A DNA stretch of 64,000 bases from Arthrobacter sp. N199823 (GCF_002929705.1 NZ_PJIN01000008.1:1-64000), one strand, 5' to 3'. Counted from the first letter of the stretch, positions 23,480 through 33,184 are shown. The notes: generated from the sequence alone by a model not told the origin. Numbers and translations: made by a program.

Positions 23480-25111
23480 TCATCTCTGGCGCCGGGCGGT
23501 CCAGACTAGGTAGCTGCCTAGGGTCGTCACGACACCAGCGCCGCCGGCAATTAGGGCGTTTTGCCAGGTACGCAGTCGTTCCCGGTCTGCCGCTGTAAGC
23601 TCGCCGATCCCTCGAACAAATGCTGCAACTATCATCCCGGCGACCAGACGGTTGCCGATTCGTTCAGCTCTGCTCACCAGCGGGACCAATTCCTCTGACC
23701 GCAAGTGGACCTCGACGCCGTCGTCAAGAATGTCAAGTAATCGCCGTATCTTGTCGGGAAGATTGGCGCTCAGATCCGCGGCCTCCAGCCCCCATTGAGA
23801 CAGGTTGCGGATGAGATTGCGGGGAATTGCCCGTTCGAAGGTCATCTTGCGGGCATAAGGCTTAATCACTGTGCCGAGGTTGAAGTTCGGATTCAGTCGC
23901 GCGCCCATTCCTTCGGTCATGAAGATCATTTTCGTCAGCATGGCGATTTCGCTCGGGAGTTGAACATGGTGATTGCGCAGAATGGCCAATATTTGCCTGA
24001 TCAGGGGCGAGATTTCGATTTGGCCTAGTTGACGTCCTTGATATTGCTCCATGAAGCGCAGAACGTCTTGCCTTAGGTGGTCTCGATCCGTGACGGGACG
24101 GTTGACGGAAAGTTCGAGCAGTGCACGGGCGATTCGATCGGGGTCATTGACGCTAAATGCCATCAACAAATTCCCGAGCCGGTCCCTTAACTCTTGGCTC
24201 ACCTCACCCACCATGCCAAAATCGATCAATCCTATGCAAGCAGTTGATTCAACAAAAAGATTGCCTGGGTGTGGATCTGCATGAAAAAAGCCGTCCTCGA
24301 AGATCATCTTGACGGCGGCCTTGGCTGCTAGGTCAGCCAGTCGATTTCTGTCGACGGCCGGCATGCCTATGACGTCGTCGTCGTCGATCTTCAATCCATA
24401 AATCCGTTCGATTGTCAGTACCCGGGACGTGGTGGTGGCCCAGAAGATTCTCGGAACATGGATGCTTGAATCCTGGGCGAAATTCTTGGCGAAACGTTCC
24501 GCGTTTCGGCCTTCCTGCAGATAGTCGAGTTCCGCGCGAAGTGTTGCGGCAAACCCACTGGCGATCGCCTCAAGATTGTAATCAGCCACCGCCGCCCAGT
24601 TTCGACTTGTTTGGTGGGCGAGGTTCGTCAGAATCTCTAGGTCCTCTTGGACTTGGGCGACGACTCCTGGGCGGCGAACCTTGACCACGACTGCGGTGCC
24701 GTCATGCAGTGTTGCCGCATGGGCCTGGCCAATAGAGGCACTTGCCAGTGGAACGTCACTAAAAGTACTGAAAAGCTCTTCGGGTGTTGCCCCGAGCTCC
24801 TGCTCGATGAGGGAACGGATGATAGCTGGAGGCACTTGCGGTGCCTCGGTTTGAAGTCTGGATAGTTCGGTGAGGAAGTCTGGCGGAAGGATATCTGGCC
24901 GGGTGGAAAGTACCTGCCCGAGTTTGATGAAGGTCGGACCAAGCTCTTCCAAGGCCCGTCTCAACCGCTCTGGATTTGAAACATCGTCAACTGGCCACGT
25001 TTTTGGCAGTAGGTGCAACCGTCCCAGCCCCATTCTTGTGGCCAGGGAGCCAAAGCCATGCCGTGCCAAGATTTCCGCGACCTCGGCGTACCGTTCAAAA
25101 TGGTTGCTCAT
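23480..25111 (-). CDS. ABC1/UbiB family atypical kinase-like protein
   Basis: The 543-residue protein has the UbiB/AarF core: LEELGPTFIKLGQVLSTRPDILPPDF, VPLASASIGQAHAATLHDG with the Ala-rich nucleotide loop, VVKVRRPGV (Lys), DGFFHADPHPGNLF and LIDFGMVGE. Two C-terminal membrane spans follow (about 490-540). Family members are needed for ubiquinone or related quinone/prenyl-lipid synthesis in bacteria and mitochondria; in actinobacteria the partner is probably menaquinone or another lipid, which is inference. It overlaps the upstream DUF4389 gene by 4 bp. Confidence 0.88.
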   Translation of the reverse strand: MSNHFERYAEVAEILARHGFGSLATRMGLGRLHLLPKTWPVDDVSNPERLRRALEELGPTFIKLGQVLSTRPDILPPDFLTELSRLQTEAPQVPPAIIRSLIEQELGATPEELFSTFSDVPLASASIGQAHAATLHDGTAVVVKVRRPGVVAQVQEDLEILTNLAHQTSRNWAAVADYNLEAIASGFAATLRAELDYLQEGRNAERFAKNFAQDSSIHVPRIFWATTTSRVLTIERIYGLKIDDDDVIGMPAVDRNRLADLAAKAAVKMIFEDGFFHADPHPGNLFVESTACIGLIDFGMVGEVSQELRDRLGNLLMAFSVNDPDRIARALLELSVNRPVTDRDHLRQDVLRFMEQYQGRQLGQIEISPLIRQILAILRNHHVQLPSEIAMLTKMIFMTEGMGARLNPNFNLGTVIKPYARKMTFERAIPRNLIRNLSQWGLEAADLSANLPDKIRRLLDILDDGVEVHLRSEELVPLVSRAERIGNRLVAGMIVAAFVRGIGELTAADRERLRTWQNALIAGGAGVVTTLGSYLVWTARRQR

Positions 25112-26646
25112 GGATTGCTCCCATCATTGGTGACCATACGGGATGGTTCGTCTGGCCCTTGATCCAGTCTGAACGGCGGATACTCGTCCCGCAGAAGGAG
25201 TGTGTAGGTGGCTACACGGTAGATCCACCGGTTGATGCCCATGATCAGGTCAAAGAGTGAGCGTTGGTATCGGCCAGTGAACAGGAGCAGGATGGCGACG
25301 ATGAGCACCAGGATGCCAAGCAACGAGAACCCAGCTGCACGGGAGTAGTCCGATGACCAAGGGTCCCCCTGACCCCATGTCGACCACGTTGCGCTAGTGA
25401 ATATGGCGACTATTAGCAGGTGAGGGAGGGCCAACAGCCACCCTTTCACCAAGACGAGTCCGTGGGAGAGCCGCTGGGGGTAATCGACCTCGAAGTCGGC
25501 GGAATAATCGGTCGACGCCAAAGTGAATGGTGGATACTTATCGGTGGCCAAGGCCGAGTAGGAATAGAAGGTCACCCTCCAGTTCCATCGCAGGACACCG
25601 ACGCTGAAGTTGAACAGAGCCCATGGATAACGCCCGGTAAAGAGGATGGCGAACCCGGCAATGATCGTGCTGATGAAGACTGCGAACCACAGGAAAAACA
25701 AAATGAAAAAATGGGGGATGACCAAGAGCCATTTGACCAGCCACAGCCCTCGGGACAGTTGCGGGTCTAGTTGCCCGGAAAGTCTTGCGGGATAGTGCCG
25801 CACCGGAAGAATGTCGGAGGGGGGCACGCCGTCGTCCTTGTCGAAACTCAGCGTCTTCTCGGTGGGCATGGGACCGAAATCATTCTGCTCCTTGGCTTGT
25901 GGCCCAAACGTTCCTGGCTTAGCCGACGGGACTCGCCGGCCTAGGCCGATCGCAGCTACAAGGATCAATCCCGCCCCGATGATCAGGAAGAATATGCCTG
26001 AAATCAACAAGGCTGGTGTGAGGGCACCAAACAACTCCGAGTGGAATCCGGCGTGCATGTTCACACTGACCCCAGCGGTGGCATCGGCGTTCATGACCAC
26101 CATGACCCAATCGCCACCGCGAAGGGCCATGGTGATTTGCTGCGGACCTATGCCGGAAGACGATTCAGCCCAAAAACTCTGCGCTGCCGGTGGTGTTGGG
26201 ATTGCCGTGCCAAGGCTGTCAGCGTAGCTCACCCGAAATGGGGACGTTTCGATACCGGTGATTTCGGTCGTATGTACACCCCTTAGATAGTTCTCCACGT
26301 CAACCTTTGGACCAATGCCAATGAACACTTCGCCGCTGGGGGCAGTGGATGTGGCGTCAAGCCGGATGCTGCCAAGGTCAAAGGGAACCTTGTCGACCCC
26401 GATCTGGGCTGGGGGAGAGGAGAGCACGTAGGAATTGGTCGAGAGCCCGCGCGTCGGGGAATTGAAATAACCGTCAGTACCTTGCTGGGAATTGACCACT
26501 GCTGAGGCCACGCCGCCGACGATCCCGCCGACACCGAGCAGCGCAAGCAGCATACCCAGCACCAAGGCAACAACGGCGCCTACTCCTCCTCGTCGCGCAT
26601 TGCCCGAGGGAGGGTTCGTGATCTCAATTGCCGAGTTGTTAGTCAT
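25108..26646 (-). CDS. DUF4389-type multi-pass membrane protein
   Basis: The 512-residue membrane protein has an N-terminal span (about 20-48) and a long extracytoplasmic region (50-210). After a further span come two copies of a DUF4389-like unit, in which GLWLVKWLLVIPHFFILFFLW and GLVLVKGWLLALPHLLIV are each followed by spans and an LFTGRYPWALFNF / LFTGRYQRSLFDL motif. The repeat is visible by eye. Function is unknown; DUF4389 proteins are common in actinobacteria. It is co-transcribed with the UbiB-like gene (4-bp overlap). Confidence 0.8.
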   Translation of the reverse strand: MTNNSAIEITNPPSGNARRGGVGAVVALVLGMLLALLGVGGIVGGVASAVVNSQQGTDGYFNSPTRGLSTNSYVLSSPPAQIGVDKVPFDLGSIRLDATSTAPSGEVFIGIGPKVDVENYLRGVHTTEITGIETSPFRVSYADSLGTAIPTPPAAQSFWAESSSGIGPQQITMALRGGDWVMVVMNADATAGVSVNMHAGFHSELFGALTPALLISGIFFLIIGAGLILVAAIGLGRRVPSAKPGTFGPQAKEQNDFGPMPTEKTLSFDKDDGVPPSDILPVRHYPARLSGQLDPQLSRGLWLVKWLLVIPHFFILFFLWFAVFISTIIAGFAILFTGRYPWALFNFSVGVLRWNWRVTFYSYSALATDKYPPFTLASTDYSADFEVDYPQRLSHGLVLVKGWLLALPHLLIVAIFTSATWSTWGQGDPWSSDYSRAAGFSLLGILVLIVAILLLFTGRYQRSLFDLIMGINRWIYRVATYTLLLRDEYPPFRLDQGPDEPSRMVTNDGSNP

Positions 26647-26986
26647 GTCATCACACCGCTTTCGTTGCTTACCACTGTGTGTCCAGATGTGGCAGCACTA
26701 GAGGCGAAGGTCCCCGCTGGCTCGATCGCTGCACAGGGTCGGCTGAGGCTACTCATGTCGTTGGGACGGCCTCTTGGCCACCTGTCAGTCCATCTCCGGG
26801 ATACTGCATATCAAAAGCAGAAGATTCAGTGAGGGGTAACGGTGATGAGCGTCCCGGAACTGCTCATTCTGGACGAACCAACCAAGGGCTTCGCATCGAC
26901 AACCAGCCGCTGATCCCCTCTGGCTCCAGCAGCTAGAGGCTGGGCATAGAATACGCGAGCAATTCGCCGATGCGGCACCGTGGCGA
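26647..26986. other. Intergenic region with a possible ABC-ATPase fragment
   Basis: At 26841-26912 the plus strand reads VMSVPELLILDEPTKGFAST to a stop. This looks like a Walker B piece of an ABC transporter ATPase with nothing supporting it on either side, so it is probably a fragment or chance. It also holds the promoter of the DUF4389 unit. No complete gene was seen. Confidence 0.35.
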
Positions 26987-28066
26987 TTAGACGGCAGTGC
27001 CGGTGTTTCTAGGACGACTAAGGATGACTTTGAGAGCCTTGGTTTCCGAAGCGCGGGAGAAGGTGTCGTACGCGTCGAGAAACTGGTCAAAGGTGAAATG
27101 ATGCGTCGCCAGTTTGTCGGCAGGGATCTTGCCCTGTGCCACGAGTTTGAGGAGCATGGGGGCGGTGTTGGTATTGACGAGGCCCATGCTGATGGTGATG
27201 TTGCGGATCCACAGCTCCGCCATGTTCAGTGTGACATCTTGCCCGTGGACCCCAACGTTAGCCACGTGTCCACCGGGCCGGACGAGGTCTATGGCCATGG
27301 TGAGTGTTAGTGGGGTACCAACTGCTTCGATTGAGACGTCCACGCCGGCACCATCAGTAAGGGCTAGTACTTGTGTCTCCCACCCGGTGGAGCCGGAAAC
27401 CACGGTGTGGGTGGCACCAAAAGTGACAGCCTGTTCGAGGCGATTCTCATCCAAGTCGATGGCGATGATTGTCGCTGCGCCGTAGAGCCCGGCTGTGGCA
27501 ATGGCGGCAAGTCCCACAGGTCCGGCACCAATCACTGCCACGACGTCTCCTGGGGTGACATGACCGGCTTGGACACCTATTTCAAATCCTGTCGGCAGGA
27601 TGTCTGAGAGCATGACCCCTTGATCGTCGCTGACGTTCTCCGGCAATTTATATAGAGAGTTGTCCGCATACGGCACCCGAACATATTCCGCCTGGGTCCC
27701 ATCGATGAGGTGGCCGAAGATCCAACCGATGCCGGGTTCCCCTTCCTCGCCGAGGCAGTGAGAGTAAAGTCCCCTTCGGCAGTTGGTGCAATGCCCGCAC
27801 GACTTGATGCACGAAATGATGACACGGTCGCCCACTGCAAAGTTGCTGACGGATGAGCCCAGTTCGATGATTGTTCCGACTCCTTCGTGGCCCAGAATGC
27901 GCCCCTTTTGCACTGCAGGAACATCGCCTTTGAGAATATGAAGATCCGTGCCGCAAATGGTCGTTGTATCGACGTTGACTATGGCATCGGTAGTGTGGCG
28001 GATTACCGGATCAGGGACCTCGTCCCAGCTGATGTGTCCTGGCCCGCCGTAGACGAGTGCTTTCAT
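26987..28066 (-). CDS. Zinc-dependent alcohol dehydrogenase family protein
   Basis: The 359-residue MDR protein has catalytic-zinc residues in TTICGTDLHILKGD and GHEGVGTIIELG and structural-zinc cysteines in CIKSCGHCTNCRRGLYSHC. The NAD(P)-binding fold is AVIGAGPVGLAAIATAGLYGA. This group oxidises or reduces alcohols and aldehydes. The chemistry cannot be narrowed from sequence alone. AAGGA precedes the ATG. It lies between the DUF4389/UbiB unit and a PPOX-fold protein and a DosS-like kinase, a setting like dormancy gene sets, where such dehydrogenases may handle NADH excess. Confidence 0.9.
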   Translation of the reverse strand: MKALVYGGPGHISWDEVPDPVIRHTTDAIVNVDTTTICGTDLHILKGDVPAVQKGRILGHEGVGTIIELGSSVSNFAVGDRVIISCIKSCGHCTNCRRGLYSHCLGEEGEPGIGWIFGHLIDGTQAEYVRVPYADNSLYKLPENVSDDQGVMLSDILPTGFEIGVQAGHVTPGDVVAVIGAGPVGLAAIATAGLYGAATIIAIDLDENRLEQAVTFGATHTVVSGSTGWETQVLALTDGAGVDVSIEAVGTPLTLTMAIDLVRPGGHVANVGVHGQDVTLNMAELWIRNITISMGLVNTNTAPMLLKLVAQGKIPADKLATHHFTFDQFLDAYDTFSRASETKALKVILSRPRNTGTAV

Positions 28067-28106
28067 TGCGTGTCCTTACTTTTGGGGCGGGTTGTCAAAC
28101 AGGGTG

Positions 28107-28589
28107 CTACTCAAAAGAGGCACGGCGGGCATCGGCCAACGGTGTTCTCCAAATGTCGGGCTTGGTAACGTGGAATCTCCGGCCACTGATGTTTAGTGGC
28201 ATGATCTGCATCAGGTGATTTTTGACGCCAGCTTGCCACGGCTCTAGTGTGAGATTTTCTGCCATGGCAAGCTCAGAGTCCGCGCGGATCGCCAGAACCG
28301 TGCCTCGCAGGACTACACTCCACGCCTGTTCTGTTTGAGGCTCATAACCATCAATTTCAAAGGCAACAGGTGTGTTGCTCGTTGAGCCGTGCAGTTTGGT
28401 GCCTTCGGCTGTTCTGAAGACGAGTGAGCCATTGCCGACGGCGTAGTTGATGGGAAAAATGTCAGGATGGTCTTCAACGACAACAGCGAGTCGCCCGATT
28501 ACTTGTCCTCGGAGCCTTTCCCAGCATTGATCCTCGGATAGGAGCTGAATCTCCGGCGTGGTACCTGATGGTGGCGGCCTAGTAGTCAT
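28107..28589 (-). CDS. Pyridoxamine 5'-phosphate oxidase-fold protein
   Basis: About 160 residues: QLLSEDQCWERLRGQVIGRLAVVVEDHPDIFPINYAVG, then GSLVFRTAEGTKLHG and AFEIDGYEPQTEQAWSVVLRGT. This is the split-barrel flavin/F420-binding fold of actinobacterial PPOX-type proteins, with the WSVVLRG strand. Such proteins bind FMN, F420 or heme and often act in redox stress. The ATG at 28589 is chosen because homologues begin about there; ATGs at 28613 and 28676 are also in frame. A DosR-like box at 28624-28643 overlaps the longer reading but lies at a fitting distance from this one. The sensor kinase gene diverges. Confidence 0.82.
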   Translation of the reverse strand: MTTRPPPSGTTPEIQLLSEDQCWERLRGQVIGRLAVVVEDHPDIFPINYAVGNGSLVFRTAEGTKLHGSTSNTPVAFEIDGYEPQTEQAWSVVLRGTVLAIRADSELAMAENLTLEPWQAGVKNHLMQIMPLNISGRRFHVTKPDIWRTPLADARRASFE

Positions 28590-28623
28590 GAGATCGACAC
28601 TAGTCACCCTCATCTTAGGAACA

Positions 28624-28643
28624 TAGGGTACAAAGTCCCCGGC
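28624..28643 (-). promoter_or_regulatory. DosR-like box before the PPOX-fold gene
   Basis: Read on the minus strand, this 20-mer carries GGGGACTTTGTACCC, close to the DosR/DevR consensus GGGACT-WWAGTCCC. About 13 of 20 positions match by eye, including the GGGACT and CCC halves. It lies 35 bases before the chosen start and about 140 bases before the kinase gene. Binding is not shown. Confidence 0.45.
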
Positions 28644-28784
28644 TTGGGATACCTCAATAGTGCTGTGCTGACTCACGCTAACGGCAGGAATGCTGGTATC
28701 GGGCGTAGGCTGTCAATGATGGCCCGGACTTGTGGGGCCATTGGCGCGATGACCGATATCCGATGTTCATTCCAAGGTGGGTCT

Positions 28785-30506
28785 ATGAACGAATCTGATG
28801 CGCATGAGACCGTTCCATTGTTGCCCAACGCTGCCACGATCCGGATTGAGGACTTGCTGCGGGAGTTTGTAGACCGGGCGGGCGAATTGCTCTCCACACA
28901 GGAAAGGATGCGCGGCTTGCTGGAAGCCGTGGTTTCCGTGTCGGAAGACCTCAGTCTCGATGCGGTTCTGGAAAGGGTTGTGAAATCAGCCTGCACACTT
29001 CTGAAGGCCCGCTACGCGGCGCTGGGAGTCATTGGTGAAGACCAATCACTGAGTCACTTCATTACCGTTGGCATAGATCAGGAACTCACCCGCAAGATCG
29101 GTCCCTTACCCACCGGGCACGGTGTCCTAGGACTGCTGACTAGTGATCCGCGCCCATTGCGGCTGCACGACTTGCACGATCACCCTGCCTCCTACGGTTT
29201 CCCTGAACACCACCCACCCATGGTGACCTTTCTGGGAGTCCCAGTGCGAGTGAGGGGAAAGGTCTTTGGAAACCTGTATCTGACTGAAAAGGATGGGGGT
29301 GAAGACTTCACGGCCGAAGATGAGGAACTGGCGGTGGCACTGGCCGCCGCGGCAGGGGTCGCTATTGAAAATGCTCGCTTGTTTGAGGATGCCAGACGCC
29401 GTTCGCGTTGGCTGGAAGTGTGCATGGATGTCACTGGCAAGATGATGGATGACGAACGCAACATCACTGAAAGCAGTCTGGATATGATTGCTGCCACCGC
29501 TTTGGTGGAGTCGGATTCTGCTCTGACGATGATCGGGGTCTCCTCAGCGGGTGGACCTGAATTATATGTTGCTGCCGCCGCTGGCGAGCGAGCGCCACTC
29601 TTGGCTGGCCGGTCGTTGGCTTTGGACTCTCCAGCAATTGCGCAGGTATTGCGGACTGGCGTCCCTACGGTGTTCGATGACGCTACTGACCTGCTCGGTG
29701 CCGAGGACGGGACAGCGTTTGGGCCCATCATTGTCATTGCCTTGGGGCCCCAAGGCGAGAATCAAGGCTTGTTGATCTTGTCGCGCAGCCAGGGATCTGG
29801 CAGCTATTCCAAGGTCGTGGTGGAGATGAGCGCTATTTTTGGCTCCCATGTTGCTTTGGCCTTGGAATTGGCCAGGACTCACCGGTTGCGTGAACAGATC
29901 ATGATCTTTACAGACCGGGATCGCATTGCCAAGGACCTGCACGACGTCGTCATCCAGCGGCTCTTTGCCGCGGGTCTGAGTATCCAGAGCCTGCAGCGGT
30001 TTATTACAGACAAGACGGCGTCCAATCGGATCCGGGCCGTCACTACAGAACTCGACGAGACTATTCGAGAACTCCGCAACACCATCTATTCATTGCGAGT
30101 CAGTTCCGGTGAAACAGAGTTGCTGAGCGACTTGATCTTAAGAGCCGTCCGCAACGCTGCCAAACCACTTGCTTTCGCGCCGCGATTGAATTTGGCTGGC
30201 CCCATCGACTCTGAGATTTCAGAGGAGACAGCCGAGCATCTTCTGGCTGTCTTGTCCGAAGGGTTAAGTAACGCTGTTCGACATTCAGATGCCGGGGCTA
30301 TCGAGGTCTCTGTCGATGTGAACGTGGAGCACGTGACGCTCATTATTGACGATGATGGGGTTGGTCTGGGAACTCCGGAACATCGTAGTGGCCTCACCAA
30401 TATGGGCCAACGTGCAGCATTACTCCACGGGACCCTTGAGCTCGAAAGTACAAGTGCCAGTGGAACCCGCCTGATATGGCGTGTTCCTGCTGCGGATGCT
30501 CAGTGA
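28785..30506 (+). CDS. DosS/DevS-like GAF-GAF sensor histidine kinase
   Basis: The 573-residue protein has two GAF domains (about 45-190 and 205-360). The first carries HDHPASYGFPEHHPPMVTFLGVPV, the segment that holds the heme-ligating His in DosS. A HisKA_3 region follows with the phosphoacceptor in AKDLHDVVIQRLF (His386), then an HATPase_c domain with NAVRHSDAG and DDDGVGLG. The length equals typical DosS proteins. It would sense oxygen, NO or redox state through heme and phosphorylate a response regulator; none is next to it. The ATG at 28785 (AAGGTGG upstream) is preferred to earlier frames. It overlaps the acyltransferase gene. Confidence 0.88.
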   Translation: MNESDAHETVPLLPNAATIRIEDLLREFVDRAGELLSTQERMRGLLEAVVSVSEDLSLDAVLERVVKSACTLLKARYAALGVIGEDQSLSHFITVGIDQELTRKIGPLPTGHGVLGLLTSDPRPLRLHDLHDHPASYGFPEHHPPMVTFLGVPVRVRGKVFGNLYLTEKDGGEDFTAEDEELAVALAAAAGVAIENARLFEDARRRSRWLEVCMDVTGKMMDDERNITESSLDMIAATALVESDSALTMIGVSSAGGPELYVAAAAGERAPLLAGRSLALDSPAIAQVLRTGVPTVFDDATDLLGAEDGTAFGPIIVIALGPQGENQGLLILSRSQGSGSYSKVVVEMSAIFGSHVALALELARTHRLREQIMIFTDRDRIAKDLHDVVIQRLFAAGLSIQSLQRFITDKTASNRIRAVTTELDETIRELRNTIYSLRVSSGETELLSDLILRAVRNAAKPLAFAPRLNLAGPIDSEISEETAEHLLAVLSEGLSNAVRHSDAGAIEVSVDVNVEHVTLIIDDDGVGLGTPEHRSGLTNMGQRAALLHGTLELESTSASGTRLIWRVPAADAQ

Positions 30507-31767
30507 CAGTCATCTCGGCACGAAACATTTCACCACCAATTTCCTGATTGGGGCAGTGCTGCTTCTCAATGCAGGACACGGCCTAGAACCGGCGTGGGCG
30601 TTCGACCTCCTTGCTCAGCGCATCACGGCGGTCCCACGGCTTCGTCAACGTCTGGTGAACACCCCATTCGGATGTGGCCGGCCGGTCTGGGTTGATGACC
30701 CCTTATTTAAGATCGCCAACCACGTGACCACGTTGCCGTGCCCAACTCCCGGGGGCGAGTCGGTGGTGCTGGGTATTGCAGCCGAGCTGATCGGACGTCA
30801 GTTGCCCCGTGATCGCCCGCTGTGGGCGGCAACGCTTGTGACAGACACTGCACCAGGGGAGGCGGCCCTGATTTTGGTCTTCCACCACGTGCTGGCCGAT
30901 GTGATCGGAGGGTTGGCGGTTCTGGCGGGACTTGTGGACGGCGCAGGGGAGAGGGACAAGCCGATTGAGTTTACGCCAGAGGTGGCCGACGTGGGGTTTC
31001 CGCGACCGGGCCCGTCGAGAACGCAGCTGGCTATTGATGCCGCATTCGGACGTATCTGTTCACTCCAGCGGCTCCCCGCGGCACTGTGCCGGATCGGTAA
31101 CGCGGCGGCCGAACTACACCCAATGGTCCGGGTAAGAGCGGCACCCACATCGCTCAATAGGCGGACCGGACCCAAACGCACCTTTGTCATCGTCCGGACC
31201 GATGTCAACATGGTTCACCGGGTTGCCCACGCCCGCGGTGCCACGGTGAACGACGTCGTGCTTACATCAGTCGCCACTGCGCTGCAACGCCCCTTGGAAC
31301 GGCGCGGCGAGCTTGTTCATGAGATCGTCATTTCCGTACCATTTTCCGAGCCTCGCCAAGACAGGAGCGGGAACCTCGGCAACCATAGCGGTGTGATCCC
31401 GCTGGCCATCCCGGTCGTGGGGGACCCGGTTACTCGACTCAAGGCGGTCTCAGAGCCAACGCGCGCCGCCAAGCAGAAGCCACCCGGGGCTTCCACGGCT
31501 GTGCTCAGCCCGCTGTTCCGACTGTTGAGGCGAGTGGGGCTGTACCAGAGGCTCATCACTTCGCAGCGGTTGATCCATACTTTTGCGAGCACGATGCGCG
31601 GCCCAGAGATTAGGCAGGCGCTGCTTGGCTGTCCGATTACCGGTATGTTGCCCCTGAGTGTGCCGACGGGAAACATCACGGTGTCATTCGTGGTGCTCAG
31701 CTATGCTGGCGAGCTTGCAGTGACGATCGCCGACCATTGCACCGGGGCCTGTCGAGTGACCAGGTAG
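30496..31767 (+). CDS. WS/DGAT-type acyltransferase
   Basis: About 423 residues, resembling wax-ester synthase/diacylglycerol acyltransferases: LIGAVLLLNAGHGLEPAWAF, GCGRPVWVDDPLFKIANHV and the catalytic HHxxxD region as HHVLADVIGGLAVL. In the usual HHxxxDG the last Gly is Val here. The C-terminal DUF1298-like part includes GNHSGVIPLAIPVV and GNITVSFVVLSYAGELAVTIADH. The family joins acyl-CoA to fatty alcohols or diacylglycerol to make storage lipid. It overlaps the kinase stop by 11 bp, so it is co-transcribed. A GTG start at 30481 is possible. Confidence 0.85.
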   Translation: MLSDSHLGTKHFTTNFLIGAVLLLNAGHGLEPAWAFDLLAQRITAVPRLRQRLVNTPFGCGRPVWVDDPLFKIANHVTTLPCPTPGGESVVLGIAAELIGRQLPRDRPLWAATLVTDTAPGEAALILVFHHVLADVIGGLAVLAGLVDGAGERDKPIEFTPEVADVGFPRPGPSRTQLAIDAAFGRICSLQRLPAALCRIGNAAAELHPMVRVRAAPTSLNRRTGPKRTFVIVRTDVNMVHRVAHARGATVNDVVLTSVATALQRPLERRGELVHEIVISVPFSEPRQDRSGNLGNHSGVIPLAIPVVGDPVTRLKAVSEPTRAAKQKPPGASTAVLSPLFRLLRRVGLYQRLITSQRLIHTFASTMRGPEIRQALLGCPITGMLPLSVPTGNITVSFVVLSYAGELAVTIADHCTGACRVTR

Positions 31768-31926
31768 CCCACCGGAAATCGGCCGGGCTGACGAACCGGA
31801 TCTCCCGCTGCCTTGGTTGAAGCACGTTGTTGAGAGTGAAATCGCTAGTCTGAGTTAACCTATGACTGTTTCTCTCGTGGGGCGCCAGCATGCTCATGGT
31901 GCAGGGTATGTATTACGGTGGATTCT

Positions 31927-32826
31927 TTATGGTCGGTTTGTTGCAACTCGGCCTGCGTTGTAGTGGGCTTGTGCTTGGCTCAGGGTGAAGGGCTTGTTGT
32001 TATAGATGGCAACGTTGTCGAGTTCCCCTTGGAAAGAGTTGTTGATCCGTCCCTCGGGCCATGCAGTGGAGGTTCCCGTGCCTATGACCCAGGTGCCTGT
32101 GGTGGCCGGGCCTGTTTTGACTGAGAGGACTCCATTAGGATTTTTGCCGTCCACAAATATTTGAAAACCTCCAGAATTGGACAAACTGACAGCAACATGA
32201 TGCCAATTGCCATCGTTCAATCTAACGTTGGGGGTCAAATAGTCCGCCGTTGAATAGGGTGGCGTGAGCGCAAAGCGGAGCTGCCCGGTGGAGAGCATGG
32301 AGAGAACTCTGTCGTCGGCGGTGTCCGCGGATGTCGGGTTTTTGACGGTGAAGGACATCAATTTACCGCCTAAGGTGCTGGTGGTTCGGAACCACAGTTC
32401 GTAGGAAAAGGTTTGGGGTGCCTGAATGCTTTGGGTTGGGGTGGTGATGCTGTTGGTGATTCCGTCAAAGACGGCAGATTTTCCACCATCACCAACGCAC
32501 GAGGGGGTTGACTCCGTCCGGATGCCTTTGAAGGTCGCGTTGGCAGTTCCGGGCGCCACAGAATCAACTACTGTGGACCCCGTGTCGGCGTCGAATTGGT
32601 AGAGGGAGCTGGGCCCGTCAGCCAGTATGGTCGCGCCACAGCTCAATGCGCCGGTGAAGGCATTGCTGGCGTTGCGCGAAGTTGCTGTGAAGGCAGCATG
32701 GGCGGCAACGGGAACTGATCCGAGCACCAGGGCTGAGGCCACAACTGCCGCACCCAGACGCACACTGCGCCGGCCTGTGGGCCGCATCTTGGTGCGCATC
32801 ATGGCAGGGGTTTGGTTGCCAGTCAC
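31927..32826 (-). CDS. LamG-domain secreted protein with SipW-type signal
   Basis: The 299-residue protein starts at a GTG overlapping the stop of the SipW fragment (GTGA). Residues about 10-45 hold a twin-Arg-like basic start (RPTGRRSVRLGAA), a hydrophobic core and AHAAFTATSRNASNAFTG, a SipW-type cleavage junction like that of the 5.7-kb protein. The rest is a LamG/concanavalin A-like lectin fold: SYELWFRTTSTLGGKLMS, NDGNWHHVAVSLSNSGGFQIFVDG and GELDNVAIYN. It probably binds glycan or forms surface structures. Its partner peptidase upstream has been truncated. Confidence 0.85.
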   Translation of the reverse strand: MTGNQTPAMMRTKMRPTGRRSVRLGAAVVASALVLGSVPVAAHAAFTATSRNASNAFTGALSCGATILADGPSSLYQFDADTGSTVVDSVAPGTANATFKGIRTESTPSCVGDGGKSAVFDGITNSITTPTQSIQAPQTFSYELWFRTTSTLGGKLMSFTVKNPTSADTADDRVLSMLSTGQLRFALTPPYSTADYLTPNVRLNDGNWHHVAVSLSNSGGFQIFVDGKNPNGVLSVKTGPATTGTWVIGTGTSTAWPEGRINNSFQGELDNVAIYNNKPFTLSQAQAHYNAGRVATNRP

Positions 32827-33164
32827 TCCCAGAGTCTCCAGACCGCCTCGGAAGTTTCGTGGGCGGAACCACCTCGGTCCTTGCCGCGCGCGGGTGGATT
32901 CGCTCGGTGTTTGCTCCGCTGCAAATCCCGATCGAAGGTACTGGCCCAGCACATGAGAATGAACGTACCCACTACGGCAAAAACTTTCAGCCACTGTGCC
33001 GTGGCCATCCAGTAGACGGGGAGCCCCACATACGGGACATTGAGGAACCCCACACCATGAACGGCGGCCGGAGCAACAGGGGAGGCGTCATTGTCATTGT
33101 TGGCATCCCCACGCAGCACCAAGGATCCGGATTCATTGGTTTCCAGTGTGATGTCTCGGGTCAT
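32823..33164 (-). pseudogene. C-terminal fragment of a SipW-type signal peptidase
   Basis: The surviving 113 residues contain LVLRGDANNDNDASPV, the GDAN motif of SipW/type I peptidases, then a membrane span (QWLKVFAVVGTFILMCWAS) and a basic tail. The catalytic Ser and His region that should precede it is gone; instead, IS481 transposase sequence begins within about 20 bases upstream. Its stop overlaps the LamG start by 4 bp, showing the two were one operon before the insertion. Confidence 0.8.
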
Positions 33165-33184
33165 AGTTCTCACTTGATGTGAGG

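Noticed and set aside
26841-26912. Short ABC-ATPase-like frame (LLILDEPTKG)
   Set aside because: Only about 24 codons with no Walker A or signature motif near. It could be chance and is not listed as a gene.
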